Shown here piece by piece: positions 45,335-56,275 of a stretch of DNA of 64,000 bases; position 1 is the stretch's first letter; each line of letters opens with the position of its first letter. The notes under the pieces are model-generated. The model saw only the letters and a list, made by a program, of their open reading frames with translations, was not told where the DNA came from and did no database searches. The translations under genes were made by a program, and so were the position numbers. The stretch comes from Crocodylus rhombifer (taxonomy: Eukaryota; Chordata; Crocodylia; Crocodylidae): assembly GCA_038503035.1 (NCBI GenBank), contig JAVSML010020421.1, positions 1 to 64,000 on the forward strand, written 5' to 3'.

Positions 45335-45867
45335 GGGTCCGTCTACACATGCATTAATATGTTTTAGATAATGCATATTAAATCTAGTACCTTTGGGCAC
45401 TTCTAAACATGTTCCAGGGGTGGGAAGGGTGGTGCTTTAATTAAAGTGGTTCCAAGAGCCACTTTAATTAAAATGTTACAGCATCTTATGTATCAGCATT
45501 CCCACACTTTAAAAAGGTGGCAGGCCACTTGGAACTAAAACTTGTTTTAAAGCACAGGGAGATGCTGATACATGAGACACGGGAGACTGCTGGAGCACAG
45601 TAATTACCATGCTCCATCATACTCAATTAATCAAGTCTGCCAGCACATTGGAGCAGCCTCTGTGCTCATGCAGAGGCCCTGTCCATTGTGACGTACTACG
45701 AAAATGCTCATTAGCCTGTTATCATGCACATTAGCATAGTTTTTAAGTCATGCTTAATGCAAATTAGTCTATGTTAATGCACATTAACTAAAAAGCATTA
45801 TTTTAGTGATGCCTTAATGCACATTAAATAAGCCAATATGTATTAAAGCACATGTATAGATGCACCA
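45335..45867. mobile_element. GGG-ended MITE, type 1, split by a type 2 MITE
   Basis: Left end GGGTCCGTCTACACATGCAT, right end AAGCACATGTATAGATGCACC(A), flanked by AGT on both sides (45332-45334, 45868-45870). Without the insertion it is about 248 bp and collinear with 2440-2672. The insertion falls between TCTAGTA and ATTGTGACGTACTAC. Confidence 0.85.
45395..45679. mobile_element. GGG-ended MITE, type 2, inserted in a type 1 copy
   Basis: Left end GGGCACTTCTAAACATGTTC, right end TGCTCATGCAGAGGCCC. The interior shares 'gctttaattaaagtgg', 'gatgctgatacat' and 'gagcagcctctg' with the copies at 54500 and 61717, in the orientation of 54500. Flanks TTT and TGT match at 2 of 3 positions. Confidence 0.8.
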
Positions 45868-47200
45868 AGTGAGTCTGATGCAAAGACTATTGCAAGTACT
45901 GGGATTCTCTCAATGGGCTCCAACAGGCTTTGGAGAAAACCCATGAGCCCCATTCCAACAGTTGTTCATTACTGAGGCAAAGTTCACTCTGTCACCTCAC
46001 ATAAAGAATAGAATTAGGCACTCTGTTCTGCAAAGGAATTCTTGGATGTGTTCTTTGTAGGATCAAGTCCAAGGGTTTGTTCATTCAAACCTTAACAACC
46101 TTGCTCCAAAGCTGTAAAAATACACTGGAGATTATTTACGTTCTGAACAAAAAGCTTCAGCCTTACCCAGTGACAGTAGCTGGCAATACAATAAAAAAGT
46201 ACCAGAAAATCTTTTTTATATATATATTTCCCCACGTTAGAAAAGAATTTTGAATGTCGCTATTCCCCGTGTCCCACTGAACGTAGGACTGACATTTTCG
46301 GTTCCTCTTTTGATCATGAATTCTTTGACAAGGCTAGGTGCATAAACAAGAGCTATATGAACTAAACAAGCTTCTAGGGAACCAAGAACAAAACTCCAGG
46401 TTTTTCATCTACCAAGATATAAGATCCTAACCACTCTAGGTAATTGTAATGGAAGTTTCTGTATCTTTTCTGTTGCAAAACAAGTAAAAGCAGCATTCCC
46501 CACTCACATAAAACACAAAGGGAGTATTAGATCCAGCTGGGAGATGTGTCTTGTCTGCCCTCCCCCCCCCAAAAAAAGGTTTGATGTAACAGAGTAGTTT
46601 TCTTTTCTCTTTTCTCTTTTTCTTTTCTTTTCTTTTATCATGAAAAAGTGTTGGGCTGGGTTTTTTTGGGTTTTTTTTGTTTTTGTATTTTATGTCAGAA
46701 ATAGAAAAGCACATTTTTCTTCACCTTTTAATCACAAAAAAAGCAACCAATTCATTTCCTTTAGGTGAAAACCTCAAACAAATCTCCAAATTAGAACTCT
46801 TTATGGCTGTCCCAAAAATGGTGAAAAAGACTATCCACATATTAAATTTTGTTCTGTCTTTTTGATCAACATTGAAAAAAATGGCAAAAATATATATTTC
46901 CAATGGGAATTTACCATCTTTATCAAAAGAGCCACTTTCTGACAATAGACTCGTTTTTTAAACTAAGCTTTTTATTTTCACTCATAGGTTACAGGACACT
47001 AACAATTTTTGGGGTTTTTTTAGTTTAAAGTGCAATATATTTAAATGAGAATGAGGAATCCAATTTTCTTGTGTAAAAATAAATACAAGAGGTGATAATT
47101 ACAATAGGTTTAGCACTCCAGCATGCAACAGTCATGAAAAGGAAGCTTTGAAAGATTCAGTTGACAGCTGTCTACATGAATTGACTCATATCCAGGACTG
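45868..47200. other. Unassigned, T-rich in part
   Basis: Contains a (TTTTC)n-like pyrimidine tract at about 46596-46640 and T runs to 46685. No gene recognised. Confidence 0.5.
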
Positions 47201-47320
47201 TCATAGAATTGTAGAATCTTAGAAAATTCAGGTTGGAAAGGACCTCCGGAGGTCACAGCTAGTCCAGCCCCCTGCTCCAAGCAGGACCAACCCCAACTTC
47301 ACATTTCTAAATATGGAAAA
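47201..47320 (-). mobile_element. CR1 3' end, about 120 bp
   Basis: TCATAGAATTGTAGAATCTT, then 'caggttggaaaggacctccggaggtcac' and 'ccagccccctgctccaagcagg', the CR1 3' signature. Very short, 5' truncated. Confidence 0.85.
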
Positions 47321-47349
47321 ATTGAATATTCTCCCCACAACCAAAAATA

Positions 47350-47970
47350 ATTCCTAGCGAAATGGTGGGATCTTCTTCCCTGGAGGTTTACAAGAAGAGA
47401 TTGGATAGAAACAAAGAATCCTAACTACAGGCAAGGAGTTGGACTGGATTACCCTTAAGCTAGGGACAGAAGTGACACATAAAGTGGTATATGTTATCAG
47501 AAACCAGTTCAAACATGTAACACAACAGTTCAGTGCACATAAACTGCTTTCAAAATGGATAAAACTGGTTTAAGATTAGACTTCACTGATTTAGGTTAAT
47601 TTATTGAACTTCTGTCCCAGATCTCCAGATTCAAGTGAACTCATAGTCCCCCAGCATCCCAGGATGCTTTGAACCTCACCCACAACCCCCACCCCCCTCC
47701 CATCACAGGGGCTAGCCTTGGCCCAAGCTATCTTCCCCATCTGAGCAGGGAGGTGTGCTCAAGTGCCCCCCATCTTCTAACCTGGACCACTGCAGGCATG
47801 AGGCTGCATTTCCAGAATCAAAAGTGACTGTCTGTTCACTTGCTTATTGGTTCAATCTATGCAGCTTAGACTAACCTGAAAAGATTAAATCAATTCAGCC
47901 TCTGGCTTTTTTGACTGTGTGTAGGTAGCCTTGATGCCCCTTTCCAAGGAGTCCATGATTCTATGACGTG
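47350..47970 (+). mobile_element. CR1 3' end split by a MITE
   Basis: 47350-47458 ('ggaggtttacaagaagagattgg' to 'ggagttggactggattaccc') and 47930-47970 ('ttgatgcccctttccaagg' to 'ccatgattctatgacg') join to one CR1 3' end. The MITE at 47459-47929 lies exactly at the break. Confidence 0.78.
47459..47929. mobile_element. MITE of the GCTAGGGACAG family, about 470 bp
   Basis: Starts GCTAGGGACAGAAGTGACAC and ends TGTGTAGGTAGC. Collinear with 12654-13143. Flanking CCTTAA and CCTTGA suggest a target duplication with one change, but its exact length is unclear. Confidence 0.78.
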
Positions 47971-47980
47971 TCCTCACCAT

Positions 47981-48725
47981 TAGAGGTGGGTAAAATGAGC
48001 CCTATTCAATTCAGATTTGGCCTGAATCAGGGACAGTGATTTGATTAATTGATTTGGATCAGTGTCCCTGATAGACACTGCTTTAAAAGTTTTTTCTACT
48101 TACCTTGAGGTACCAGCATGGCTCATGAACAGTGAAATGCTAGGGTGGATGAAATGTCCCACAGGAGGGCAGGGAGGCCCTCCACATGCTTGGCAGTGAA
48201 CCCAGAAGTGGACTGGAAGTCCTTCTGGACTACTTCTGGATCCACCGGGGAGTGCACCGGGGGTTTTCCCCGTGCTTGCCCCAGCTCAGTGATTGGCCAT
48301 AGGGGAACCCTGGATGCGCCCTGCCCCCCCTCCAGACCCAGGAGGCACCAGTCACTGAGCCAAGGAGGCTGTGAGCGTGGGGGGGCTGTGCACTCCCCAG
48401 CAGACCCGGAAGTGAACCAGAAGTGCTTCTGATCCACTTCTGGATCTGCTGCTGAGCACACTGGGGAGCCCCCCACACTTCTGTAGGACACTCCATGCAC
48501 CCCAGCGTCACAGCATTCACGAACTGGCTGCTACCTAGAGATATGTAGAAAAACACATTTAAAGCTGTCTCTATGTCCGAATTGCTGAATCTCTCTGAAT
48601 CTCTCCAAATCAATTTGGAGGACTCCGATGCAATTCAGAGTGTTTAAAGGGACCTCCGGTTTGATTCAGATTTAGGCAAAATCTATGCTGAATGAAAATG
48701 GGGACCGAAGCTTCTCACATCCCTA
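47981..48725. mobile_element. hAT-type palindromic element, 745 bp, TAGGG ends
   Basis: Left end TAGAGGTGGGTAAAATGAGC; right end, read inward, TAGGGATGTGAGAAGCTTCG. Perfect 8-bp duplication CTCACCAT (47973-47980 and 48726-48733). Same architecture as 28415-29220: degenerate gattcag arms, 'ctacttaccttgaggtacc' facing 'ctacctagagatatgtag', and a centre with repeated 'cagaagtg.ac' and 'ccacttctgg'. The frames at 48123-48613 on both strands are internal filler. Confidence 0.9.
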
Positions 48726-48733
48726 CTCACCAT

Positions 48734-50252
48734 TACATCTTATTTTAAATTCAGGCAACATCAAGCTTTATCTGTAGGGGAAAGTGAGTGAAGAATTAAC
48801 AAAAGTATGTATTTACCATTCAGAGCCACTCCTTACTAGCCTCCCACATGGATACTAAATGCAAGGTAACTTAACCCACTTTCCAACTGCAGCAAGATAC
48901 CTTGACCAGGCAAGTTGCAAAGTGGAATAAGGTCTCTTGTTAGAGCTTACTGGTACATGCCCAGCACCACACTAAAGTAGCTGCATTTCTTCTGCTTCAA
49001 GAGATGGAGCATTCAAAATGGGAATAGCATGATCACTACTGCCCACACCTGGGACAGGACCGAGGTGGTGCAGAATCTCCTAGAAGTAGCCATACAGGGA
49101 CATTGTTTGGAGTAGCTAGTATGCTGTATATTCACAGTCCACTTTCCGTGCACTAAACAAGAGGCTGCAAAGTGGGGGAAAGGTGTGGCTCCAGGAGTAG
49201 AAGCCAGTGACAGTGGTTTATTAATCTGGGTATTGCCACAGAAGAGAGGGGACCTGTGTTGTAGCTGGCTCTGTTCTTACAAAGCCTTTTCTGCAACTTT
49301 TATTAAATATCAGTTGAATAAAATAGTTCAATGGTATTAAAATAGTTCTGGGGCAAGGACTGTACAGCAGTCCCCCCTCCCCTTTTCTTTTACCTAAACT
49401 ACTCATCTGGAAAAGGAGGAAGGGACAAAAAAATTTACTGCATCATTTATAACATAGTTTCTAAAAGAGCTCATTAAGTGGGACATCCTTAACTCTGTGG
49501 CATCCTCATAATTAAAAACAACACTTTGCCTTGCTGTAGTGTCTTCCCATTATAGCCTCTAAAATACACTAGAAATATTGAACAAAGTATTACTGTTCTT
49601 CATTTACTGATGGGAAAATTGCAGTATAGCCAAATTAAGAGATTTTCCTAGATCCAGAAAAAATAGGCAATATGAAAAAAAGAAGCCAGGAGTCATTCAG
49701 ATAAAATGGTAGGGGTTCACAAAGGGTGTTATAAAAACCTCCATAAGTAGGTTAGATAAATACACCTCTGACTCCCAGTTCCAAGCTCACCCCTAAAGAC
49801 CAGACCCCTAGTCTTAACAAGTTAATTCCCTGCTAACCAGATGTGAAAAAGAACTGTTTTCTCTCAATGCTATGGTCTTAAAAATATTTTGGTGTCATTT
49901 AAAATAACTTATATCATTTTTATCATCCATTTAGCTCTTTGTATGCTATTAGAATGACTGAATAATAGTCCCTACAGTAGGCTAATATTACTGTCTCTGA
50001 TTCGGAAAGAAATGTTTGTGCATCCTGATATTTCAGATAGTGAGGGTAGGCTGATTTCCCAGGGTGAAAACACAGGAACTATGCAAGGAAGTAGAGACCT
50101 AAAAGCACTGGTGATGGAAACACCAAATATTGATGGGGACAACAACTTTTATTCCTAATTTCATAAATAAGAGCAGGAGGAAATGTGTATTAAGCAGTCA
50201 CTACTATTAAGATTTTGATCATAATTATCAGATGCTTCAGTGAAGGCTTTAT
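48734..50252. other. Unassigned, with one old repeat
   Basis: No gene recognised outside the MIR/L3-like piece at 49560-49800. Confidence 0.5.
49560..49800 (-). repeat. Ancient MIR/L3-like fragment
   Basis: 'catttactgatgggaaaattgcag', 'aaattaagagattttcctagatcc' and 'ctgactcccagttccaagctc' follow the order of the well-known 'fttacagatgaggaaactgaggca ... aagtgacttgccca ... ctgactcccag' core in minus orientation. Strongly diverged. Confidence 0.45.
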
Positions 50253-50573
50253 GGGAGCCTGTACATGGGCATGAAGGATGCTCCAACTTGCTGTAATTAC
50301 AGTGTGTCAGAGCAGACTCAATTAATCAAGCCCATGGTGGTAATTACCACACTCCAGCAGCCTCGTGTATCAGCAGCCCTGCACTTAAAATGGTGGCAGG
50401 GGTGCTGAAATTAAAGCTCGCCAAACGATATTTAGTTCAAGTGTCCCCAGCACCATTTTTAAGTGCAGGGACACTTATACACAAGGCACTGCAGTGCCTT
50501 AATTGGAGAAGCTTTCGGAGCTACTCTAATTAAAGTGCTCCCTCCCCTCCCCCCAGCATGTGTAAAAGTTCCC
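50253..50573. mobile_element. GGG-ended MITE, type 2, 321 bp
   Basis: Left end GGGAGCCTGTACATGGGCAT, right end AGCATGTGTAAAAGTTCCC. The interior has 'actcaattaatcaag', 'ggtaattaccacactccagcag' and 'catttttaagtgcagggacac', as in 61717-62055. Flanks TAT and TAC match at 2 of 3 positions. Confidence 0.82.
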
Positions 50574-50849
50574 TACAGTACTGGGTATTCTGCATGCGCA
50601 TAATAAGAGATAATCCCTCCCCAGAACTGCTTACAATATGTCAGAGGCTGTAGCATTCATAATTTTTTTAAAAGAGGATAATTTTCTTACATGTGTGTAT
50701 GGCTTTGTGTTCCTAGCAGACTTCAGCCACTACTGAAATGCAACTTCTTCTGAGGTGCAACGTGACAGTACATAGTAACACTCCACTGCCATTTATAGTA
50801 GAAGGTAAAGAATGCTATACTTAGTGAAAAAGGAATCAGGTCTCATAGT

Positions 50850-51070
50850 GGAGGTGATATCCTTTATTAGACCAACAAGATCTTTGCAAGCTTTTAGGCA
50901 CAAACACCCTTCATCAGGCATCAGAGAAAAGATTGTAAAAGTTCTCTTGGGTAGAAATGAAAGTTCATATTTCATAGGATTTCACAGAGGAGTCAATAGA
51001 TGGAAAACTCCTCTGGGCAGGCAGTTCATAGCTGGTATGGAGCCTCTCACCTCCCATGAAGATCTGTGAT
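50850..51070 (-). repeat. Dispersed repeat with 'tcatcaggcatc ... accaacaagatctttg' signature
   Basis: 'ttattagaccaacaagatctttgcaagcttttaggcacaaacacccttcatcagg' corresponds, inverted, to a repeat widespread in reptile genomes that reads 'tgatgaaggg-gtttgtg-c-aaagcttgca'. Its minus-strand frame (MPDEGCLCLKACKDL) is a by-product. I cannot name the family. Confidence 0.5.
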
Positions 51071-52397
51071 AATACAAATTACCATGAGACAAAGGCAGGA
51101 GCAGGATCTCAGGTTTCAGGTGGTCATAGCTGCTTCCTGCTTGGGAAAATATGAAGATTTCATTTTTAAAAATTGGCTAAAATTGTCTCTCTTCCATGTG
51201 TCAGGTATCCAGGTTTAGTGAAAAGTGCTGAGAGAACTTAAAAGTAGCATAATACCATTACCAACACTGAAGTCAGACCAAGACACTAGATTCCTACTCC
51301 TACAAAAAGTGCATTGAAATATTGGTGCAGAGTTGCTTCCTAAAAGATTGGGCTGTTTGGGTTGACATTCCTGAAAGAGGGATTTACCTGCCTGACTTCT
51401 GTGACCACCTTGGTTCTAAGACTGATTAAGGACAGTGTATTCTCTAGGTGTAACTCATTCATTCATACTGATTTTTCTTTCCATGAGATAGACACCACCA
51501 AGTCCCTACCAGCTGCTACTGCTCAGCAGATGAGTAATAATAACACCAATGTTAAAGGACCACAAGAGTTTTTTGTTATGAAGGATCATCGCTGTGATTC
51601 AGGCACTAAATGGACACTCAGGAAATCTGGTCACTTCCTTCTTCACTTTCTCCTGTGCCTCAATTCCCCTTCAATAGAAAAGGGGAAATAATGATTTCTT
51701 TCTTCTACCCTTCATCTACTGTCTCTTAAGGTTGTGAGCTCCTCAGGACAAGGGCCACTTCTTACTATGGGTATGCTTACGTGGTTTCTGCAGCATGCAC
51801 CATCAAGTAGCATGGCCCCATATCTGCTCCACGCAAATCAAATCCCAAAATGAGACTGTGGAGCCTGGCTGGTAGCACCCTCCACCATCGCTCATAGGCG
51901 GTTTCCAATGTACTTGAGAGCAGCAGCAGAAGAGCCCTCATGATGACTTCACTGCCTCATTTCCAGGTTTGATGTGCATGCAGAAGGTGGTGGGTTGATG
52001 CTTCCAGGGTGCTGTGGAAGCTGTATAGCCACAGCCTATGCATCTGAACAAGGTATAGGCCAGGTTTCACGTGGAGACCTCTTAGCATTATAGCTGAGGA
52101 TTACTGCCATGTCACTGAATTCTGGAGACTTAATCTTCATTTTGTTGGCACTGCCGTTGAGCTGACATGTCACTGAACTGGCAGAAGCAAGGCTACCTAG
52201 AAGATGGGCAGGACTGTAGGCCAAATCACGGAAACCTCTTTGGCTTAAGCAGGTTGGAGTCCTGAGGGCTGGATTCCTGTCAAAGATTTTGAGAATGCAG
52301 TCGCAGCAAAGGGCAGAGGTTAAGAGAATATGGCAATACCACCATTGGACTACATTTTTACTGGAGATGGACCTGAGCTGAAGGCCTAGCTGTGACC
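51071..52397. other. Unassigned, with one old repeat
   Basis: No gene recognised; the 109-codon frame 51362-51691 partly overlaps the MIR/L3-like piece. Confidence 0.5.
51640..51790 (+). repeat. Ancient L3/MIR-like fragment
   Basis: 'cctgtgcctcaattccccttcaatag', 'ggggaaataatgattt' and TTGTGAGCTCCTCAGGACAA follow the order of L3/MIR-type 3' sequences. Confidence 0.5.
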
Positions 52398-52405
52398 ATC
52401 TAGGT

Positions 52406-52655
52406 CAGTGGTGATGCATAGGGGGATGCATGGGGGTGCATGTGCACCCCCTGACCAGTCACACTCGCCACTTAGGCAATGGGCGGGGGGTAGGTGGGAG
52501 CGCCGGTGCTCCTCCTGCAAGTGCTGTCTCGCAATCGGTCATGGCAGACCCCCCTCCCAGTCAGTGGGATTGACCATGGGGGGACTCCCACCAGTTGCTG
52601 ACTGGTTGCTAGGGGGGCATGTGTCCCCCCGACTAAGGTGGCACTAGTCGCGCAT
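52406..52655. mobile_element. hAT-type MITE, 250 bp, with perfect target duplication
   Basis: It is flanked by ATCTAGGT on both sides (52398-52405 and 52656-52663). Left end CAGTGGTGATGCATAGGGGG is hAT-like; right end, read inward, CATGCGCGACTAGTGCC is a weak match. The interior is GC-rich with several C and G runs. Its frame 52408-52647 is filler. Confidence 0.8.
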
Positions 52656-52663
52656 GATCTAGG

Positions 52664-54496
52664 TTGAAATACTGCAATTCAAATCCATCTTTTCCTGGGG
52701 CTCTAAGACCCAATAGCTACAATGGACTCTATCTACCTTGTGCTATTTCCCCATGGTTGAAAGGAATATGTGGGCAAAGGATGGTGAAGGGTGAAAAAGC
52801 ATGTCTGACTCATACATGCCTACAAACCATGCTTTGAATAGTAATGCTTACAAAGCAGGGACATTACTTTATATTTTCCTCTTATTCTCAACAAACAGGA
52901 CTCAAACCAAAACCATTTGAAATCAATAGGACTGTTTCCTCTTCAAATCAGGCTCATAGGAGCTCTTCTTTCTGCTGTAACGGATGACAGTGTAAATCGG
53001 CAGCATCTCAGTGGCGTTATACTGATGTGAGAAGGGAATCAGGTGGGTTGTTTGTCAACCTATAAAATAATTTCTTGCCCATTATTACTTATAAATATGC
53101 TGACAAAGTCCTTGACTACCAGGTTTGGAGCACACTAGAAATCAATCCAGCAGGATCGAAGCAGAAGTGCTATCCTTGCTGGTATAAATTCTCATCTGTC
53201 CATCAATAGCACTCTGACAAGCTGAGATCTGCCCACCAGAGTCTTTTCTTCTGGAACAGGAACTGTAGCTATCAGCACAGCACTACAGCAAATGTTGTTT
53301 GCTGCAACAAGCACATCAGGAAAAAAACTAAAAACACTTAAGAATTTGTGGAGAAGAATAGCCAACATTTTTTTAAAAATGCCTCTACTCCACCAAAAAA
53401 AGTAAAAACAGTGTGAGCTTCTATACGGAGGAATACGCTGGAGTCTAAGAGGCAGCATTCAGCTGGCAAAGGCTAAGATGCATGTACTAATTTGGTCTTA
53501 GCCTTTATGTGGGGAGGAAGGAAAAAAGTTAATATTTTAATTTAGACTTGGTTTTACAACTACAGCAAGTATAGATAACAATTTATAGTTTCACAGCTGT
53601 AGAGGTTTTAGATTTAATTAGAAGAACTATTTCCCTTTATGCGAAAACTTCTGCAGTGAGGTAGCCTTGGCTGATTTGAATTAATGTGCTTTAAATAATC
53701 TTTACCGGGTTTCCTGCTGTGAGTTGCTAAATAGTAGCTTTTTAGGATACAAATGAGGAAGAGATATTTTTTTCCTTTTCCTCACATCTTCTGTTTGAAA
53801 TCCAGATCTATTTATTTATTTTAGGGAAGCAAATTATGAAGGAGCCATTGACATAAGCATTGGATTTCCCCAGGCAGTACACTAATAAAACCTCCAAGTC
53901 CATTACAAATGGAAAGTTAGATATGAATTAGGATAATGAAAAATTAAGATGGAGTCTTTCTAAGGAATCTATATTTCTGGTCATCCGATGGAAAAATCAG
54001 ATGTGCTGCTTACCCTCTCACTGGTGGAAACTAAATAGCAATATGGTTATCTGAGATTTTTTGGACTTAAGAGATGAAGGAGGGTGTTTTTTCAAGCTCC
54101 TTGGTTTAAAAATACACAATATCTCTCACTTAAGTTAGATCTCAACTAACCAGAAATAATCTCAGGGGCTGGCAATGGATTCGATAGATCTTAGATAAGT
54201 AAGCCCCTTTGACATCAGTGAGCCTCTGCTAGCATGTTATTCAAGATCAAGCCATAAAAGGTATTCTGTGGCTTTTTTGGATGAAAGCCCTTAGCCTCCA
54301 CCAATTTTTTTCTTCTAGATCTTTTTGATGGATGATGATTTTTTTTTTTGTGGCAACTTTCAAGATTAAAACATTTGCTTCGCATTGAAGTGCAAACAAT
54401 TCCTCTCGAATGTTTAAGTTTGGATACTGGCTGGAGATGAGGGAGACTCCTGTTCAAGCCCTTGCCCTGTCTTATCCGGAGCAGAACCATAAAATC
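52664..54496. other. Unassigned 1.8 kb
   Basis: An old repeat trace (agtgtaaatcggcagcatctcagtggcgtta) is at 52985-53045. No gene recognised. Confidence 0.5.
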
Positions 54497-54499
54497 TCA

Positions 54500-54835
54500 G
54501 AGCGTTTATAGACGTGCTCCAGGAAGCAGGGGATGAGGCACTTATTTAGCGCAGCTCCAAGATCCACACTAATTAAAGCATCTGGAACATCACATGTATC
54601 AGCTTCCCCATGCTGAAAAATGGCAGTGGGGGCACTTTAACCAAAGCTTGTCAAATAAGCTTTATTTAAAGGACCCTTGCCAGCATTTTTTAACACAGGG
54701 ACACTGATACACGTGATGCTGGAGTTTGCTGAAGTACAGTAATTACCACACTCCAGACTCAATTAATTGAGGCTGCTCCAATGCTCTGTAATCACAGCAC
54801 CTTGCAGAAGCTTCCCTGCACATGTATAGGAGCTT
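54500..54835. mobile_element. GGG-ended MITE, type 2, 336 bp
   Basis: Left end GAGCGTTTATAGACGTGCTC, right end GCACATGTATAGGAGCTT, flanked by TCA on both sides (54497-54499, 54836-54838). It is inverted relative to 61717-62055. It contains 'actaattaaagca', 'catgctgaaaaatggcag', 'acacagggacactgatacacgtgatgc' and 'ggtaattaccac'-like pairs. Confidence 0.87.
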
Positions 54836-54899
54836 TCAGGCTCCCCTAATGTCTTGCAGGGAAACAAATATCTTTGATGAAATAGCATGTGCCTTGCCT

Positions 54900-56275
54900 G
54901 AAATAAGATCCATCTGACAAGAATGGCCAACCTAGTAAGGAGGGATTTAAATTAGGTTTTGCAGGGGATAGTGGTCAAAACCCTCCAGCAACAGATCACA
55001 CAGTTCAGAAGATAAAGGATGTAAAGAAGAAGCTTAACTCTAGGAAAGAGCCAGAGAAATACAGGGCTGCAACAAGTGGTGTAAAAGGGAAGTGAGTAGA
55101 TCAAAATGCACAAAAGCTCTGGTGCCTGTATTCAAATGTGAGAAGTATGGGGAATAAATAAGATAAATAAGCGGCTGTGCCTCTGAAAAGAACTACAATC
55201 TGACTGGCATCACAGAGAGCTGGTGAGACCACTTTTATGGACTTGAATGTCAACTTCAAGGACAACTTTATGTTTTGGAAGTAGAGAGAAAAGGTGGTAG
55301 TGTTGCCTTATATGTCAAAAACACCTACACTTGTTCCCAGGTTTAGGGGGAAGATGACAGGTGGGAGATGCAGCACCAATATAATGGTGGAGATTTATTA
55401 TAGGCCACCTAGTCAGGACAAGGAGGTGGATGTGACACTCTTCAACAAGGTGGCAAATCTATCCAAAAGCTATGGCATGCTACTGATGGAAGACTTCAAT
55501 TTTCTGGATATCTTCTAGAAGAGCAAGGTAGCCAAATGCAAATATCGAGCTGGTTCCTGAGTTGTGTGGAAGATGACCTTCTGTTCCAAAAAGTGGAGGA
55601 TACAACTAGGGGATCATCTATCTTGGATCTTGTCCACAGGGAAGAATTGGTGGAGAATGTGAAGGTGATGAGTAACTTGGGAGGAAGCGATCAAGAAATA
55701 CTAGAATTCTAGATTCTGAGATGGAAAGGATGAGATCATTCAAATTAAGATACTAGATGCCAAAAAAGTGGATTTCATCTGACTTGAGGAATTAATAGGC
55801 ACGGTGTCATGGGAGGACTGATTGAAGGATAAAGCTGCCTCGGAGAGCTGGAAGCTTCTGAAGGCCACAGTATTGGAAACCCAACAAGAAACTGTTCCAA
55901 CATGATGGAAGCACAAGAATGACAAGAGACCAATGTGATTGTTCAATGACCTTCTAAAATGCTTCAAATGTAGAAGAAAACCAAAAAAGTCATACCACGA
56001 AATAGCAAAAACAAAATCAGGAAGGTGAAGATAAATCATGAGCCGCACCTGGCAAAGGAGGTTCAGGACAACAGGCAGAGGCTCTATACACACGTTGGCC
56101 ACAAAAGAAGGACCAAGGAAGATGTGAGGCCTCTGTTAACAAGCCAGGAGAACTCTTAGCAGAAGATGTAAAGAAGATGGATGTACTCAACAGCTACTTT
56201 GCCTCAGTCATCACGAAAAAACCCCCCAAAAACCTGCAGCCAGATACCTAACAAGGATTAGGTGCAAAAAAATGT
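54900..56275 (+). pseudogene. CR1 5' fragment: ORF1/ORF2 junction and endonuclease, 3' half missing
   Basis: 'aacctagtaaggagggatttaaattagg' resembles the CR1 ORF1/ORF2 junction. Then come 'tattcaaatgtgagaagtatggggaataa' (start of ORF2), 'gcatcacagagagctggtgagacc' (ITESW), 'ggtagtgttgccttatatgtcaaaaac' (VALYVKN), frame 55294-55518 with VEIYYRPPSQDKEV and MLLMEDFNFLDIF (decayed endonuclease motif GDFNFPDI), and 'tactttgcctcagtcatcac' (YFASV) near 56200. CR1 similarity stops at about 56275, before the reverse transcriptase. Many stops; inactive. Losing the 3' half is opposite to normal CR1 5' truncation. Confidence 0.8.
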
